Assembly: GCA_020698575.1 (NCBI GenBank)
Contig: CM036243.1
Coordinates: 37,152,988-37,216,987 of the forward strand
DNA length: 64,000 nucleotides
Direction of reading: 5' to 3'
DNA from: Bostrychus sinensis
Taxonomy: Eukaryota; Chordata; Actinopteri; Gobiiformes; Eleotridae
Positions 1-10,790 of this stretch are shown here, one piece after another (position 1 is the first letter of the stretch; every line of letters starts with the position of its first letter). Under the pieces are notes generated by a model. The model saw only the letters and a program-made list of their open reading frames with translations, did no database searches and was not told the origin of the DNA. The translations under genes were made by a program, and so were the position numbers.

Positions 1-799
1 ATATGAACAATTTTAAAATCTCAAAATGGCGACTGCTGAAGCCTGCTCTGTCTTGTCACACCTCAGAGGGTTTGATGTATTCATTCCACAAATTATGCAA
101 AATAGTTGTGAGTAATTTTGATGCACAGAGCAGTGTTTTATGTTTGCCACCAGATAAAAAACAGCTACCACCTCCTTAGAAAACAGACTTGTATTATTAA
201 AATATGTAATTGCGATTCCATTTGTAAGCATTGTAAGGATAAGGTGACTAAATAAACCACTATTGGTGTTTTTAGTGTTATAAAGTGTTTTAACTTGCAA
301 CATTAGATTGAATATAAGACATTTAAGGTGCAGAAAGAAAAAGAAAACGTCCCATTACAGTCTGTCTTTCTCAAAAAGTCCTTTCCAGTGCTCCTTCTTG
401 GTGAGCACAAGCACTCGGTCATGAGCACACAGCCTGGATAAGGACGTTATAAAGCCTAAATAATCGCAGCTTTGGTGATCACGTCAGCCATTTTGATTTA
501 AAAGTGATTAATCGTTCAGTTCCCTACTTGTTTTATTAAAATTGTAGCTTTATCTTGAGCTGTAGCCGCTAAAAGTTGTGGGTTGCTCCAAAGAAAGTAA
601 ATAAAAGAGAGAGAAAAAGGGAGAAAAATAAAAGTATCTGCATAGAGCTATTCACAGAGCAGTCGGGAAATAATAATAATGTTATAAATTCATGTTATAA
701 ATTGCTACAAAATGCATTGCTACCTAATATTTGACTCCATAGCGTAATGTGAAGCTCTGTAATGTGTTTGAGTGAATAAATGTGGTTGTTTTTTTGCAG
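1..799 (+). other. nacc1 intron, upstream part
   Basis: AT-rich sequence before the first visible nacc1 exon. No coding match, LINE fragment or terminal inverted repeat recognised. The BTB-coding exon is expected further upstream, outside the window. Confidence 0.6.
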
Positions 800-1233
800 G
801 AGGGCTCTCTGTTTTCGGTGGTGTGTACCCCAGTGGCCAAGCGCCTATGGGAGGGCTCCACTCGGGACGGCGGAGGCGGGACGTCCGGAATCAGGAGGGG
901 GCGGAGGAGCCAGGAAGGCCGCTCGTTACACCTCCTCCTCCTCGTCAGCGTCCTCTAACGCCATGAACCAGGACGGGTCTGCTGTGAGGGGTCCCGCTCC
1001 CACCTCCAGTAACAGTAACAACAACAACAACAACAACAACAGCAGCAGCGGGGGGACGCCAGAGGGCACCAGTCCCGGGACACTCAGCCTGTACACCAGC
1101 CCGTCCTGTGACTCTCCCATAAGCTACCATGAGGAGGAGGAGGAGGACGAGGTGACGGAGGACAGCGAGGAGCAGTACCGGCAGATTTGTAACATGTACA
1201 CCATGTACAGCATGCTCAACGCCAACGCGGCCG
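800..1233 (+). CDS. nacc1: nacc1 exon: linker, apparent frameshift inside
   Basis: The acceptor is a T-rich tract ending tttttgcag at 799. The donor is at 1234 (gtgagagg) and leaves one base of a Gly/Val codon. From 800 the first frame reads EGSLFSVVCTPVAKRLWEGS, matching NACC1, but it stops at about 958. The linker from about 905 (ARKAARYTSSSSS, an Asn/Ser tract encoded by AAC/AGC repeats at about 1011-1049, a Glu-rich stretch, EQYRQICNMYTMYSM) is in another frame. One extra base, perhaps in the G5 run at 897-901, would explain this. Confidence 0.88.
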
Positions 1234-4200
1234 GTGAGAGGACGTCCCACAACCAGGAGGGGCAGTGGTGCGCTCAGGGGGATGAGTGAGGAAGTGTTCA
1301 GACGCTTTTAGAAAGTTGGGATCTTTATTTGCGTTCACAATATATGACTTAAATAGTGCACCTTTTGGTTTGTGAACGGCTCAACAAAAACACGGTAAAT
1401 CTGTAGCAACAGCTTGAACTTCAACAATATAACGTATCCCATGCACTGTATTTTGTAGAAATAAATGATTTTTGGTAGAATTTTCACATTTTTAAACAGG
1501 AACTATAAAACATCGCACATTTTTAATCTCTTTAACCACACACGCTTCACTATCTGACTACTCGATGAATCAAATCTGTAATCAACAGATTAATTAATTG
1601 TCAAAATAATCATTAATTGCAGCCCTATTCTGCAGAGTCACTTTGTGTTTAAAATAATCTTCCTGTTGGGCTCATGGGGGGTTAATAATTTTTTGAGATT
1701 GTAAATTGTATGGTTGTGGCAATGGAGAGAGGAATTGTCCTGGTCCACTCTTCAACTTTATCTTATTTGAGTAACACTTATTTGGCTTTTTAAACTTTCC
1801 AGTTTATTTTGACCTGCAGTAGTAAAATGTGCAGTAGGAGGCTCCCTGCTTCATCAGCTCCACTCCCACAATGCTCTGGATCTTTGTTAAGGTTCATTGG
1901 ATAATTTTGTTGTATTAAGCTGGCAGGGTGGTTTGTTCCCTCGCCTTCCAGCAAGGAGCTTCTGAGATTTATCCTTGAGCCAGCCGTCAGCTGAGTGCTA
2001 CTGTGGCAAAAAGGTTAGCGCTGTCACCTCACAGCAAGAAGGTCCTAGGTTTGAAACCTGGACCGTGTGGGGCCTTTCTGTGTGGAGTTTGAAAGTTCTC
2101 CCTGTGTCTGGATAGGTTTTCCCCGGTTTCCCTCATCAGCCTAAAACATGCACAACAGACTAATCCTCCAGCCAGGTTCTCCTGACCAGGATCCTGGCTC
2201 AAGATCTGGAAAAGGGTCCCCCTACTCCTCTAATTGTCCCAACAGCGCCGATGCAGAAAACAGATTTTCTTAGAGAGACAATAAAGTCTACCTTAACCTT
2301 AACCCTGCCCTAAGTTGCTGGAATAGTTTCCACTCACTCGTGACCTCTAAAGGGAATACGTAAAAGAAAATGAATGAAAGAAAGATAGATTTCATTCACA
2401 TGTCACACCTTTAAGCCCAGGATGTCCCGTGAGTGAAAGTGCATTGGTCCTCATGTTGTTACTATCAAACTCCTGTGTGAACACTTTGACTCCTCTCTCC
2501 TCAGTGGTCGCCGATCGCGTGGAGGCGCTCCCAGACCTCCCTCCGGACTCGGCCGGTGGCAGGGGGTCCCGGGCGGCTAGACCTCGCCCGGAGCTGGCTT
2601 CTCTGCCCCCGGAGCTCATCAGTCAGATCGGACACCGCTGCCACCCCCGACTGTACGAGGAGGGCGACCCGGCGGAGAAACTGGAGCTGGTGAGCGGCAC
2701 CAGCGTCTTCATCTCCAGAGCGCAGCTGATGAACTGCCACGTGAGCGCCGGGACGAGGCACAAGGTCCTGCTGCGGAGGCTGCTGGCCGCTTTCTTTGAC
2801 AGGTCAGTCACTCTTCGACAGGTCAGTCATTCTTCGACAGGTCAGTCACTCTTCGACAGGTCAGTCCTTCATCAACAGGTCAGTCCTTCATCGCCAGGTC
2901 AGTCATTCATCGACAGATCAGTCCTTCATCGACAGATCAGTCATTCTTCGACAGGTCAGTCATTCATCGACAGGTCAGTCATTCTTCGACAGGTCAGTCC
3001 TTCATCGACAGGTCAGTCACTCTTCGACAGATCAGTCATTCTTCGACAGGTCAGTCATTCTTCGACAGGTCAGTCCTTCATCGCCAGGTCAGTCATTCAT
3101 CGACAGATCAGTCCTTCATCGACAGGTCAGTCATTCTTCGACAGGTCAGTCATTCATCGACAGGTCAGTCATTCTTCGACAGGTCAGTCCTTCATCGACA
3201 GGTCAGTCACTCTTCGACAGATCAGTCATTCTTCGACAGGTCAGTCATTCTTCGACAGGTCAGTCACTCTTCGACAGGTCAGTCATTCTTCGACAGGTCA
3301 GTCACTCTTCGACAGGTCAGTCCTTCATCGACAGGTCAGTCACTCTTCAACAGGTCAGTCATTCTTCGACAGGTCAGTCATTCTTCAACAGGTCAGTCAT
3401 TCTTAGACAGGTCAGTCACTCTTCGACAGGTCAGTCATTCTTCGACAGGTCAGTCCTTCATCGACAGGTCAGTCATTCATCGACAGGTCAGTCCTTCATC
3501 GACAGGTCAGTCCTTCATCGACAGGTCAGTCATTCTTCGAGTCAGGGGTCTCTGTATTGGCTTCAATCAATCCACTGTATTTCTGCAGCATGTTTTATGA
3601 ACAAAGACAGTTTCCAAAGTGCTGCACAAAATTATAAAAACAATAAAATAAATATTTAACTTTACTAGTTTCTATTAAAACAAGTGGGAGTGGGTTCACT
3701 CTGGCTTCCTCTCACCGTCCCAAGACCTGCATGTGTTGGTGAATTGGTGACTCTAAATCTGAAATCCACTTTTAAAGTAAAGGGAAAAAAAGTGAGGATA
3801 GATTCTGACCACATCTCATTGTCCCTTCAGCCTCCTGCTTACTTTAATTTCTTGTTTCTGATTCAGGAGCACTCTCGCCAACAGCTGTGGGACCGGAATT
3901 CGTTCTTCGACCAATGACCCCAGCCGTAAACCTCTGGACAACAGAGTGCTGCACGCAGTCAAATGTAAGTCAGGGACAGTGGGGTAAATGCTGTTTTTAC
4001 ATGGTCCTGTGTGTAACAGCACAAACATGAAGAAATAAGATTTTATGCAGGTGCTGGAGTCATGTGTAACACTGATCCCCTGAGTCATGGTTGGCCCCTG
4101 ACTGAAGGACAGGGCCATAATAGAGATCGCGTTTGAACAGAGCCAAAACACTTTAACTATATTGCATAAATCCCTTCTCTTGCATTTTGCTTGAAGTTTT

Positions 4201-6513
4201 TCAGTCATGTTCACATCAGCCATTGTCCAACCATGACTCAGAGGAACAGAGTCACTCATGACTCCAGCTTTAACTCCAAATGATTGTCTTTTCATCTGAA
4301 ACTAAATTATGTGTAAAGAAAGTAAAAATTATAATATATTGCTTTTCTAAACATCAGAATGTTAGTTTAACAGAGGCAGGAGACTCTGAGAATTTACACT
4401 ATATTGAATTGATTCTCCATGTATTGTACATGTCAGTCATAGTTTGTCAATTTAAAAAAAAATGTTTACTGTTAAATCAAAGTGAACAGGAGGTCATCAA
4501 AGTTTTTCCACAAGTTATATGAAGCCTAAAATGTCTATTTTTAGGTTTAGGTTTCAGGTGTCTTCATTTCTTTGTCTCCCTAGGGATACATTTGTCTCAG
4601 AGCAAGGGCCAGCTGCATACACAAATACGAACATCAAAAACATAATTTATACAACACAACCAAAAATAATACACCCATGTGCAATATGAACAATGAATTT
4701 AAAGCATGACACATTTACAACACACACAAGTCTAAAAATAGTTTTCTATTTCAGACAATATCTGTTATTGACAAAGAGTGTTATTTCAATTGTAAATATA
4801 AATATAATATTGTTTTGACTGATGTGTTAAATTTTTTTATAGTTGTTAATCTCCCCTGTAAACCAAAACCATCAACTTTTCTTTACTGAAATTAACATTA
4901 CCGTATTTTCCGCACTATAAGGCGCACCTAAAAGCCTTTAATTTTCTCAAAAACCGACAGTGCGCCTTATAATCCGATGCGCCTTATATATGGATCAATG
5001 TTGGTTAATTATAGCTACCGTATTCAGGGGGCGTCGCCAAAGTGACAGGTTTTAAAAGCAAAGCTGGCTCTACATTCTGCTCAACCACACATCCCAAATC
5101 ATACGTGAGTCCTAAAACTTAAGCAGTTGTCCTTTTGTTGTCCTAGTTGTCCCGAAAATGATATAAGTGCGGAGTCTGAAGCGGTTGTTGTTTGATAAAA
5201 CATAAGAAGTACCGTTGCTAATTGTGTTAGCTCCTGTATGTAATGGTGAATCTCCGCAGGTGATGTGCAGATGCTCAATCTGTCTTTAAAATTATTTTAG
5301 CGACTGAATAGAGGAGCATCTAAGCTTTAAAATGAGGTATAACATGTCCATATTCAGCAAATTTTAGCCATGGTTAGCTGTCTGTGAAGACTCTCACTCG
5401 TCCAGGGTAAATGCATCGCAACAAAAGTTTAAAAAGCAGTCATCTGGATTAGATTTTTCAAGTAGAAGACGTTTCACCTCTTATCCAAGAGGCTTTCTCA
5501 ATTCTGAAATGAACTGGTAAGAGAGCTGGTTTATATTCTTCTAGGAAGGAGGAGTCCTGAAACTAAATTCTATTGGTCAATGTGACCATGAATAGACTAG
5601 TGGTTTCGGGTCATTAGGAGTCCTTTGTCCTCAGCTGGAGTGAGAGTCGTTAACCCTCCCCAGCCTGGGCAGCTCCTTCAGATGTAAATGACCTGAGTGA
5701 AACTGGTTTGTTTTGTTTGGGTTTCAGGAGACTGTTGTAGACAGAAGGAAGGTTGTATCTGAGACCACCATTTCTGTTTAAAGGTGGTTAGCTGTGTTCA
5801 AACCTCTCTGTTGTAAAAATAACTTAGCATCGCAGAGCGGGGATAGACGGCAAAAAGACGACACGGTATGGGATGAATGAGATACAGCTGTGTGACTGTA
5901 TAAACTATAAAGTTACCCCTATATAAGTACTCGTATCGGTACGTACTCAAATGGAAGTACTCGTACTCGTATCGGTTTGAAAAAAAGTGGTATTGGTGCA
6001 TCCCTAGTTTTCAACGAGGGAGTTGTAAGAACGCTGGTTTGTATTCTATTAATAAAGTTTGACTGACTGACTTATCTCACTGTTTTATTGACATTCCCTT
6101 TAGCGCAGCGCCATCTAGTGGATGCGCCTTATAATGCGGTGCGCCTAATATATGAAAACAGTTTTAAAATAGGCCATTAATTGAAGGTGCGCCTTATAGT
6201 GCGGAAAATACGGTAATAAACTTTTGTTCATTCAGACTTCATACTGTACCTACCTCTGTCTGTCTCTTCTCCAGTTTACTGCCAGAACTTCGCCCCGAGC
6301 TTCAAAGAGAGTGAGATGAATGCGATCGCGGCCGACATGTGCACGAACGCCCGCCGCGTGGTCCGCAAGTCCTGGATCCCTAAACTCAAGCTGCTCATGG
6401 CGGACACTGACGCCTACTCCGCCTTCCTCTCCGACAGCGTCAAGATGGAGGCCGACGCCCTGGGCCCCGACGCCGCCTTCGACCCCGCCTCCCTAGACAG
6501 CCGTGGCCAATAG
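800..6513 (+). CDS. nacc1: nacc1, nucleus accumbens-associated protein 1 (3' part, four exons)
   Basis: Join 800-1233, 2505-2802, 3867-3964, 6275-6513. NACC1 is a nuclear BTB/POZ and BEN-domain transcriptional regulator that recruits corepressors. The BTB domain is not in this window and must lie upstream. What is present: the VVCTPVAKRLW segment, an Asn/Ser-rich and acidic linker, EQYRQICNMYTMYSM, then the BEN region with ASLPPELISQIG, RCHPRLYEEGDPAEKLELV, RAQLMNCHVSAGTRHKVLL, STLANSCGTGIRSSTNDPSR, NAIAADMCTNARRVVRKSW, and a short C-terminus ending DSRGQ before TAG at 6511. The C-terminus fits NACC1 rather than the longer NACC2 tail. All three introns in the window are GT-AG and keep frame. 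Oddities: exon 800-1233 needs a one-base shift between the TPVAKRLW segment and the RKAARYTS segment, and a minisatellite begins at the donor after 2802. Family assignment is very sure; whether this is an a or b paralogue cannot be said. Confidence 0.95.
1555..1630. repeat. end fragment of an AGGGCTGCAA-type DNA transposon
   Basis: Reads actactcgatgaatcaaat at the left and ends aatcattaattgcagccct, the reverse complement of the AGGGCTGCAAC terminus common in fish hAT-like MITEs. The same terminus closes the element at 13594-14020. Only one end is visible. Confidence 0.5.
1985..2310 (+). repeat. tRNA-like, probable SINE with LINE-like tail
   Basis: Contains ggttagcgctgtcacctcac and a B-box-like aggtttgaaacctgg, then ctttctgtgtggagtttg, and ends in an aataaa-containing tail followed by accttaacc repeats. 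A second copy in reverse orientation is at 45425-45660. Lies in a nacc1 intron. The exact family is not identified. Confidence 0.5.
2505..2802 (+). CDS. nacc1: nacc1 exon: first part of BEN domain
   Basis: The acceptor is tcctctctcctcag ending at 2504. The first two bases complete a Val codon with the previous exon, giving VVADRVEALPDLPP. The exon encodes ASLPPELISQIG, the EKLELVSGT segment and the conserved CHVSAGTRHKVLLRRLLAAFFDR. The donor at 2803 (gtcagt) splits the last Arg codon as AG|G. This donor is the first of many near-identical copies in the adjacent minisatellite. Confidence 0.95.
2803..3540 (+). repeat. 19-bp minisatellite that repeats the exon-intron junction
   Basis: About 39 tandem units with consensus gtcagtcattcttcgacag (19 bp) start at the first intronic base after the nacc1 exon and end near 3540. 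Variants are few: c/t at position 9, ttcat for ttctt, gccag or atcag for gacag. Each unit ends gacag and is followed by gtcagt, so the nacc1 donor context (tttgacag|gtcagt) recurs every 19 bp. Because 19 is not a multiple of 3, one peptide period of 19 residues (with SVTLRQVSHSSTGQS-like blocks) appears in all three forward frames, and the long reading frames here are a by-product of the repeat. It probably arose by slippage or unequal exchange that captured the splice junction. Confidence 0.97.
3541..3866 (+). other. rest of the nacc1 intron after the minisatellite
   Basis: Unique AT-rich intronic sequence ending in an acceptor (cttgtttctgattcag, AG at 3865-3866). No other feature seen. Confidence 0.6.
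3867..3964 (+). CDS. nacc1: nacc1 exon: central BEN segment
   Basis: The first base completes the Arg codon from the previous exon. The exon reads STLANSCGTGIRSSTNDPSR then KPLDNRVLHAVK, nearly invariant in NACC proteins. The donor is gtaagt at 3965 and leaves one base of a Phe codon. Confidence 0.96.
4901..6213. mobile_element. non-autonomous DNA transposon, TA target site, with nested insertion
   Basis: Terminal inverted repeats begin ccgtattttccgcactataa at 4901 and end in the reverse complement (gcggaaaatacgg) at 6213, flanked by TA on both sides, which fits the Tc1/mariner group. A close copy is at 44442-45279. The 414 bp between the two copies of tggttagctgt (5371 and 5785) are absent from that copy and are a later insertion. 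Carries no complete transposase. Lies in the last nacc1 intron. Confidence 0.85.
5382..5784 (-). mobile_element. Penelope-like retroelement 3' end, nested in the MITE
   Basis: On the - strand the first part reads NRNGGLRYNLPSVYNSLLKP before a stop. This matches the C-terminal NRGGGLRYHLS..YNSVL end of Penelope-like (GIY-YIG endonuclease) proteins known in fish. The 3' UTR-like part contains aagaggtgaaacgtcttcta, also typical of these elements. The insert is flanked by an exact 11-bp duplication, tggttagctgt, at 5371-5381 and 5785-5795. It is a 5'-truncated copy with no active enzyme. Confidence 0.8.
6275..6513 (+). CDS. nacc1: nacc1 terminal coding exon
   Basis: The acceptor tgtctcttctccag ends at 6274. 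The first two bases complete Phe, giving FYCQNFAPSFKESEM, then NAIAADMCTNARRVVRKSW and IPKLKLLMADTDAYSAFLSD. The frame ends at TAG 6511-6513. The exon is GC-rich (CpG-rich third positions) compared with the AT-rich surroundings. Confidence 0.96.
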
Positions 6514-9500
6514 CGGCGAGGCGGTGGGCGGAGCCAACCAATCAGACGGGCTCAGCGGCGGGGCGGCGGGAGACGGCAGCACTTTGTTTTGAGTGAGTGA
6601 ATGGACCGAATAGAGACTAAAGGTTTGTCATAGGCCTGGAATAATGTTGGACAATGGTCACTTTCCCCTTTTAATGTTACGGGGAATAATTCTTCTACGC
6701 TTCTTTTTTGTGCTTCTTTCTGCTTCACTGTGTTTTGTTGGTCTATAAACTGTATAGAAAGATGGACTAGGAGTTGTTTTGAAGCCGGTTTGCTGAGGAA
6801 TAATTACAGCCATAACTTAAGCAAGAATTGTCCATATCGCTTTAACAGTATTAGCTTAAAATGAATGCGAAAATCCAAATTAATTAATGATAATACTGCA
6901 CAGGAGTGGGCTAAACTAGCTTGTGGTAATTGTAAGTCAAACATTAAAGGTGCAGTGTGTGTGGCAGCCCTTTAGTGACATTTGGTGATGAAAGCGTAGA
7001 CTGTAATTTTGCGTCTTACCTCATATCTAACGCTGCTTTCAAGTGGTGTCGGATTTATCGTATATATGAGTTTCCGACATGAGTTTCCGACATGAAACAC
7101 CCAGCAAAGTCGTTTGATATCAAAATCAGTAATAAAACAAGGCTAAATTGTGACTAAATAAGGAAATTACCACTAAAACTGGACTTTAAAAAATTTTTTT
7201 TTTGTCAGAATACATTTTTTAAGCCTCTGGTAGGAAAATTATTCTTCAGATTCTTCTTCTTCCTCTGTCAGATGGAAGACCACGTTCGGAAGATATTAGT
7301 TATTGCGATATATTTTGATTCTTGCGATACGGATATTGATTAAGCTTCAACATCATTAACAAACAGATGAGGCAATTAAACTCCTTTGTGAATGCAGCAC
7401 AACTCGAGTTCTGCTCCTGATATGAATTGTCTGACCGCGCTTGAAAGCAGTATTAGCATCTACGGCAGGCCTTGCAGGGACATACTGTAATCTTTTAAAC
7501 AATGCCAGTTCATATACATGTGTAAAGTCAAAAATCTAACGTGTGGGCTTCTCCTCCGGCCGTGCTCATGTCCTCCCTTTAAACTTTACACTGCACCTTT
7601 CAAATTGATTATTATCATCACAGGTTAAAGCAAGGTATACATAACTTATTTTAGCATTTTTAGCTTAGCATATTGAGCTATGAAAGCAAAAAACAAGAAT
7701 AAATTGAGCTTAAAATTAGCTTCATCACTGGCTTCATTTGTGATATCCCTTGGTCTGTCTTTATATACAGTTTAATCTATTGTCTATGCCTCTCCACTGT
7801 AAACAAAGCTTTTAGTGAAGAGGTAAAGGCAGAAAAGTCCTGAGAAGGTCCCCCCACCTCCTCGATTCTCATTTAAAACCATTTTATTTTATTATTTTAA
7901 GTCCCCCCCCCTTTTTTTATGTAATCATGAAACATTCCCAGGGGTAACGAGTGGGGCAGGCGAGGGCGGGATGTTTGTAAAAGTTTGGGCTCCAACTGAA
8001 CAGAGAAATTGTCCCAAACTTGGATAACACTGTTGTTTTTTGATACTGAATGTACATGAAGCATCTGAGCGTTAAAAAAAAAAAAAAAATTGCACAAAAC
8101 CCTTTTATATTATTTTTTTTTTACAAATTTTTTTTTTACTTTTTAATTTGCTTTACGTCATGTTGTGGATCAGAAGACGGCTACTTTAAAGGCGGATAGA
8201 GTCAGATGTTGACCTGAGTATTAATGTGTAGTATATTGGATTTTGGTATGATATCGTCTTGACTGAAAAAGCCCCGAAGCATGCTGGGAAATGGAGTCTG
8301 TAGCTGTAAAATGGCTGTGTCCCAAAGTCACCCAGCTAGTTCCTAACACCTTAATCAATATGTTTTGTCTATGTCCGACAAGACAGCAGTGATTCTTATC
8401 TTCGGATCCAAAGTTTTTCCTTAACATTTAGTTCAAACCCACTTTTTACGCATTTTAGCAAACTTATCCTCATCAACGTACCACTCAAACTATATTTTTG
8501 CACTACTTTCTTAACTCCAAAACCTGCTAAGAACATTCCCACAACCCACTTTTGAGAATGCAGAACACTGACTGCGCCTGAAGACCTCTTGAAAGTGTTT
8601 GTTAAATAAAGCACATGGCTAATTTGCATAAACCAAGAATAAGCCCTGCACATTAAAGGGGAACAATGTAAATTTCTTACCATAAACAAATGGTTTCAGA
8701 GTCAGTGTGATGACAGCAGCGCCCCCTGGTGTATGTTGGTGAAAAAACAGCTTTGTAAGAATGGGCGCACTGACCCGGTGTCTCATAGTAAGTTTAAGAT
8801 GGGCTTATTCCTTAGATGTTGGTCGTGGCAGAAAAGGAGGAGGAAACCTTTGTGCAGATACGAGGAGGAGAAAACCAGAGTCGGGCTGAGCCAGGGGCCA
8901 CATAGGGGTCACACAGGGGTCAGGGGCCACAAACAGACTTCTAAGTTTTAGTGCCAAATTTAGGTGATGCTCTCTGAAGAAATGCGCACAAAACGGCCAA
9001 AAAACACAAAGTTACATTGTTTTCTTATAGATATTGCCATGTCCAAGAACATTACCCTTCCCATTACTTTTCGTTGTGTATTTTCCAAAGCTTTAATTGC
9101 ACTATTTGTTAAATTTTGTGTTAAAAAGTGCACTATGGTTTAGGGCGAGGGTGAGTTTGGACACAGCCTAATACAGAAGCTGGATTTAGACCATATTTTG
9201 ACATAGTTGTGCTGTCGGCTGGTTGCACTGTTGTGGTCCCAGTTATAATATGATTCTGACTTAAAATCCCCAGATATTTGATGTGTTTACTTGTTAAAAT
9301 CACTCTCTTGTGCAGAAGTTGTTGATGGAGAGGAACCTTTTACCTATGATTGTCAAAGAGTTAGAAATGCACTGTTATGTCCTGAGTACAATCGAACTGT
9401 TTTTGTATTGGAGAGAAGAGAGTCTTTTATTTAAAAAAGGAAAAACAGAAAAATTAGTTTTGTAAGTGTTTATGACCAGCTTTTATGAATTTTTGAAGAG

Positions 9501-9590
9501 CCAAAAGTGAGTTTAGGGCTGACTGGTGTTGTCTTATTGTGAAAGAACAGTGTTTACGTCAGTTTAAAGGGGCTATGTGTAAAGTTGATA
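6514..9590 (+). other. nacc1: nacc1 3' flank and proximal 3' UTR
   Basis: No gene. A GC-rich stretch follows the stop (to about 6600), then AT-rich sequence with several possible poly(A) signals (AATAAA at 7131 and near 7697). A C8 run, A14 and T9 homopolymers occur at 7900-8140. The last 3' UTR base cannot be fixed from sequence alone. Confidence 0.4.
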
Positions 9591-9639
9591 GAAATTAACT
9601 AAACTAAGACAGTATTGTATTCCATCTTAACCCTAAACT

Positions 9640-9990
9640 TCTCAAAACCTCAAATACATAAAGTCTAATCCATACAAAATAAATTCAAGATTTAAGGGAG
9701 TTCAAAAAAGTAGCTGCTTTATAAAAAACAAACCTAGATCAGTGAATATTTGGCTTTTCAAATACCAACTTTAATGGACTAAAATGACCTAGTAATCTAA
9801 ACCAAGAAATTAACACTGGAAAATGAACTACTAAATAAGGACAAAATAGGGACTAAACCAGGAGTAGGTCCAGGACTAGACCAGGATCAGTCACAGACTA
9901 AACCAAGACTAAGCAGTGGTCTAAACTCAAATTTAAACCCCAGAACACAGCAGGAGTAAAACAGGAATCAGGACATGAACTGCAAAACAC
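9640..9990 (-). repeat. fragment of hAT-like element with 11-bp minisatellite core
   Basis: Contains degenerate reverse-orientation units of the ctaaaccagga type (gggactaaaccaggag, agactaaaccaagac) and ends cactccggagtaccgcc, resembling the end of the copy at 23278-23717. No intact terminal repeat is seen. Confidence 0.5.
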
Positions 9991-10192
9991 TCCGGAGTAC
10001 CGCCAGAAGAAGATTATGCTGTTTTTGTTTCTATTTTGTTCCAAAAGTTTAGGTTTTTGCACCTATTGGGAAGGTATGTTACAGACATTTAAAAAGATCT
10101 GTAACAGGTCCTATCTGTACCATTGTGAGATAGGGTCAGTTTTGTCTTTTGGCAACACAACTCAACACAAGTGTTACTGGAGGATTTTCGTG

Positions 10193-10790
10193 TGCTGCTT
10201 TTTTTATTTGTATAGCACAGTTCATACACAGAGTAATTCAAAGTGCTTTACAGAAAAAAAGCCAATGGTAATAATGCATAGATAAGAATTACAATTAAAA
10301 CAGTAAAATCAAACTTTAAAATTATAATTAAGAATCAATTTAAAATAAAAGAGAAGAGTGCAGATAAAACACTTTTCAGTCGTCATGCACAGCTACAAAG
10401 AGCAGCTTTAAGTGTGGACTTGAACATTGTCAGAGTAGAGCTCTGCCATCATCAGAAAGTCCAGAGTTTAGCTGCAGAAAACTGAAACACTGCTTCACTG
10501 AGTTTAGTCCTGACTCTGGGACCCAGCAGGACACCTGTCCCTGAGGTCCTCACAGTCCCAGATGGGACCAGCAAAAGTCTTGTCCCTGAGGCTCCTCACA
10601 GTCCCAGATGGTCTGGTGTTAAGCCATGGAGAGGCTCGTGCAGAAGCAGAGCAGGGTATTCTGATTGGATAAAAGCAGACAGAGAACAGGAAATAGATTC
10701 TCTGTTTGTTGTAAAGCAGACATCTTACTGACACTCTTCAACAGACAATAAATAACTTACACCAAAACCTAAAACATGACATATAGCCCC
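10193..10790 (+). repeat. teleost interspersed repeat (tatagcacagttcatacaca type)
   Basis: Begins with tttgtatagcacagttcata and caaagtgctttacag, followed by an A-rich zone, gtcgtcatgcacagctac, acttgaacattgtcagagta, and a tail with repeated cctgaggtcctcacagtccc. I recognise this as a common fish dispersed repeat but cannot assign its class. Two internal units (about 10530 and 10580) are a local duplication. Confidence 0.6.

Noticed and set aside
772..1289. Unspliced frames around the first nacc1 exon, including leucine- and valine-rich - strand frames
   Set aside because: The exon limits are set by the acceptor at 799 and the donor at 1233. The other frames are shadows of the GAG/CTC and AAC/GTT repeats.
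2429..3659. Long + strand reading frames (325 and 287 codons) rich in SVTLRQVSHSSTGQS repeats
   Set aside because: They are produced by the 19-bp minisatellite, which is open in every forward frame. The true nacc1 exon ends at 2802 and splices to 3867.
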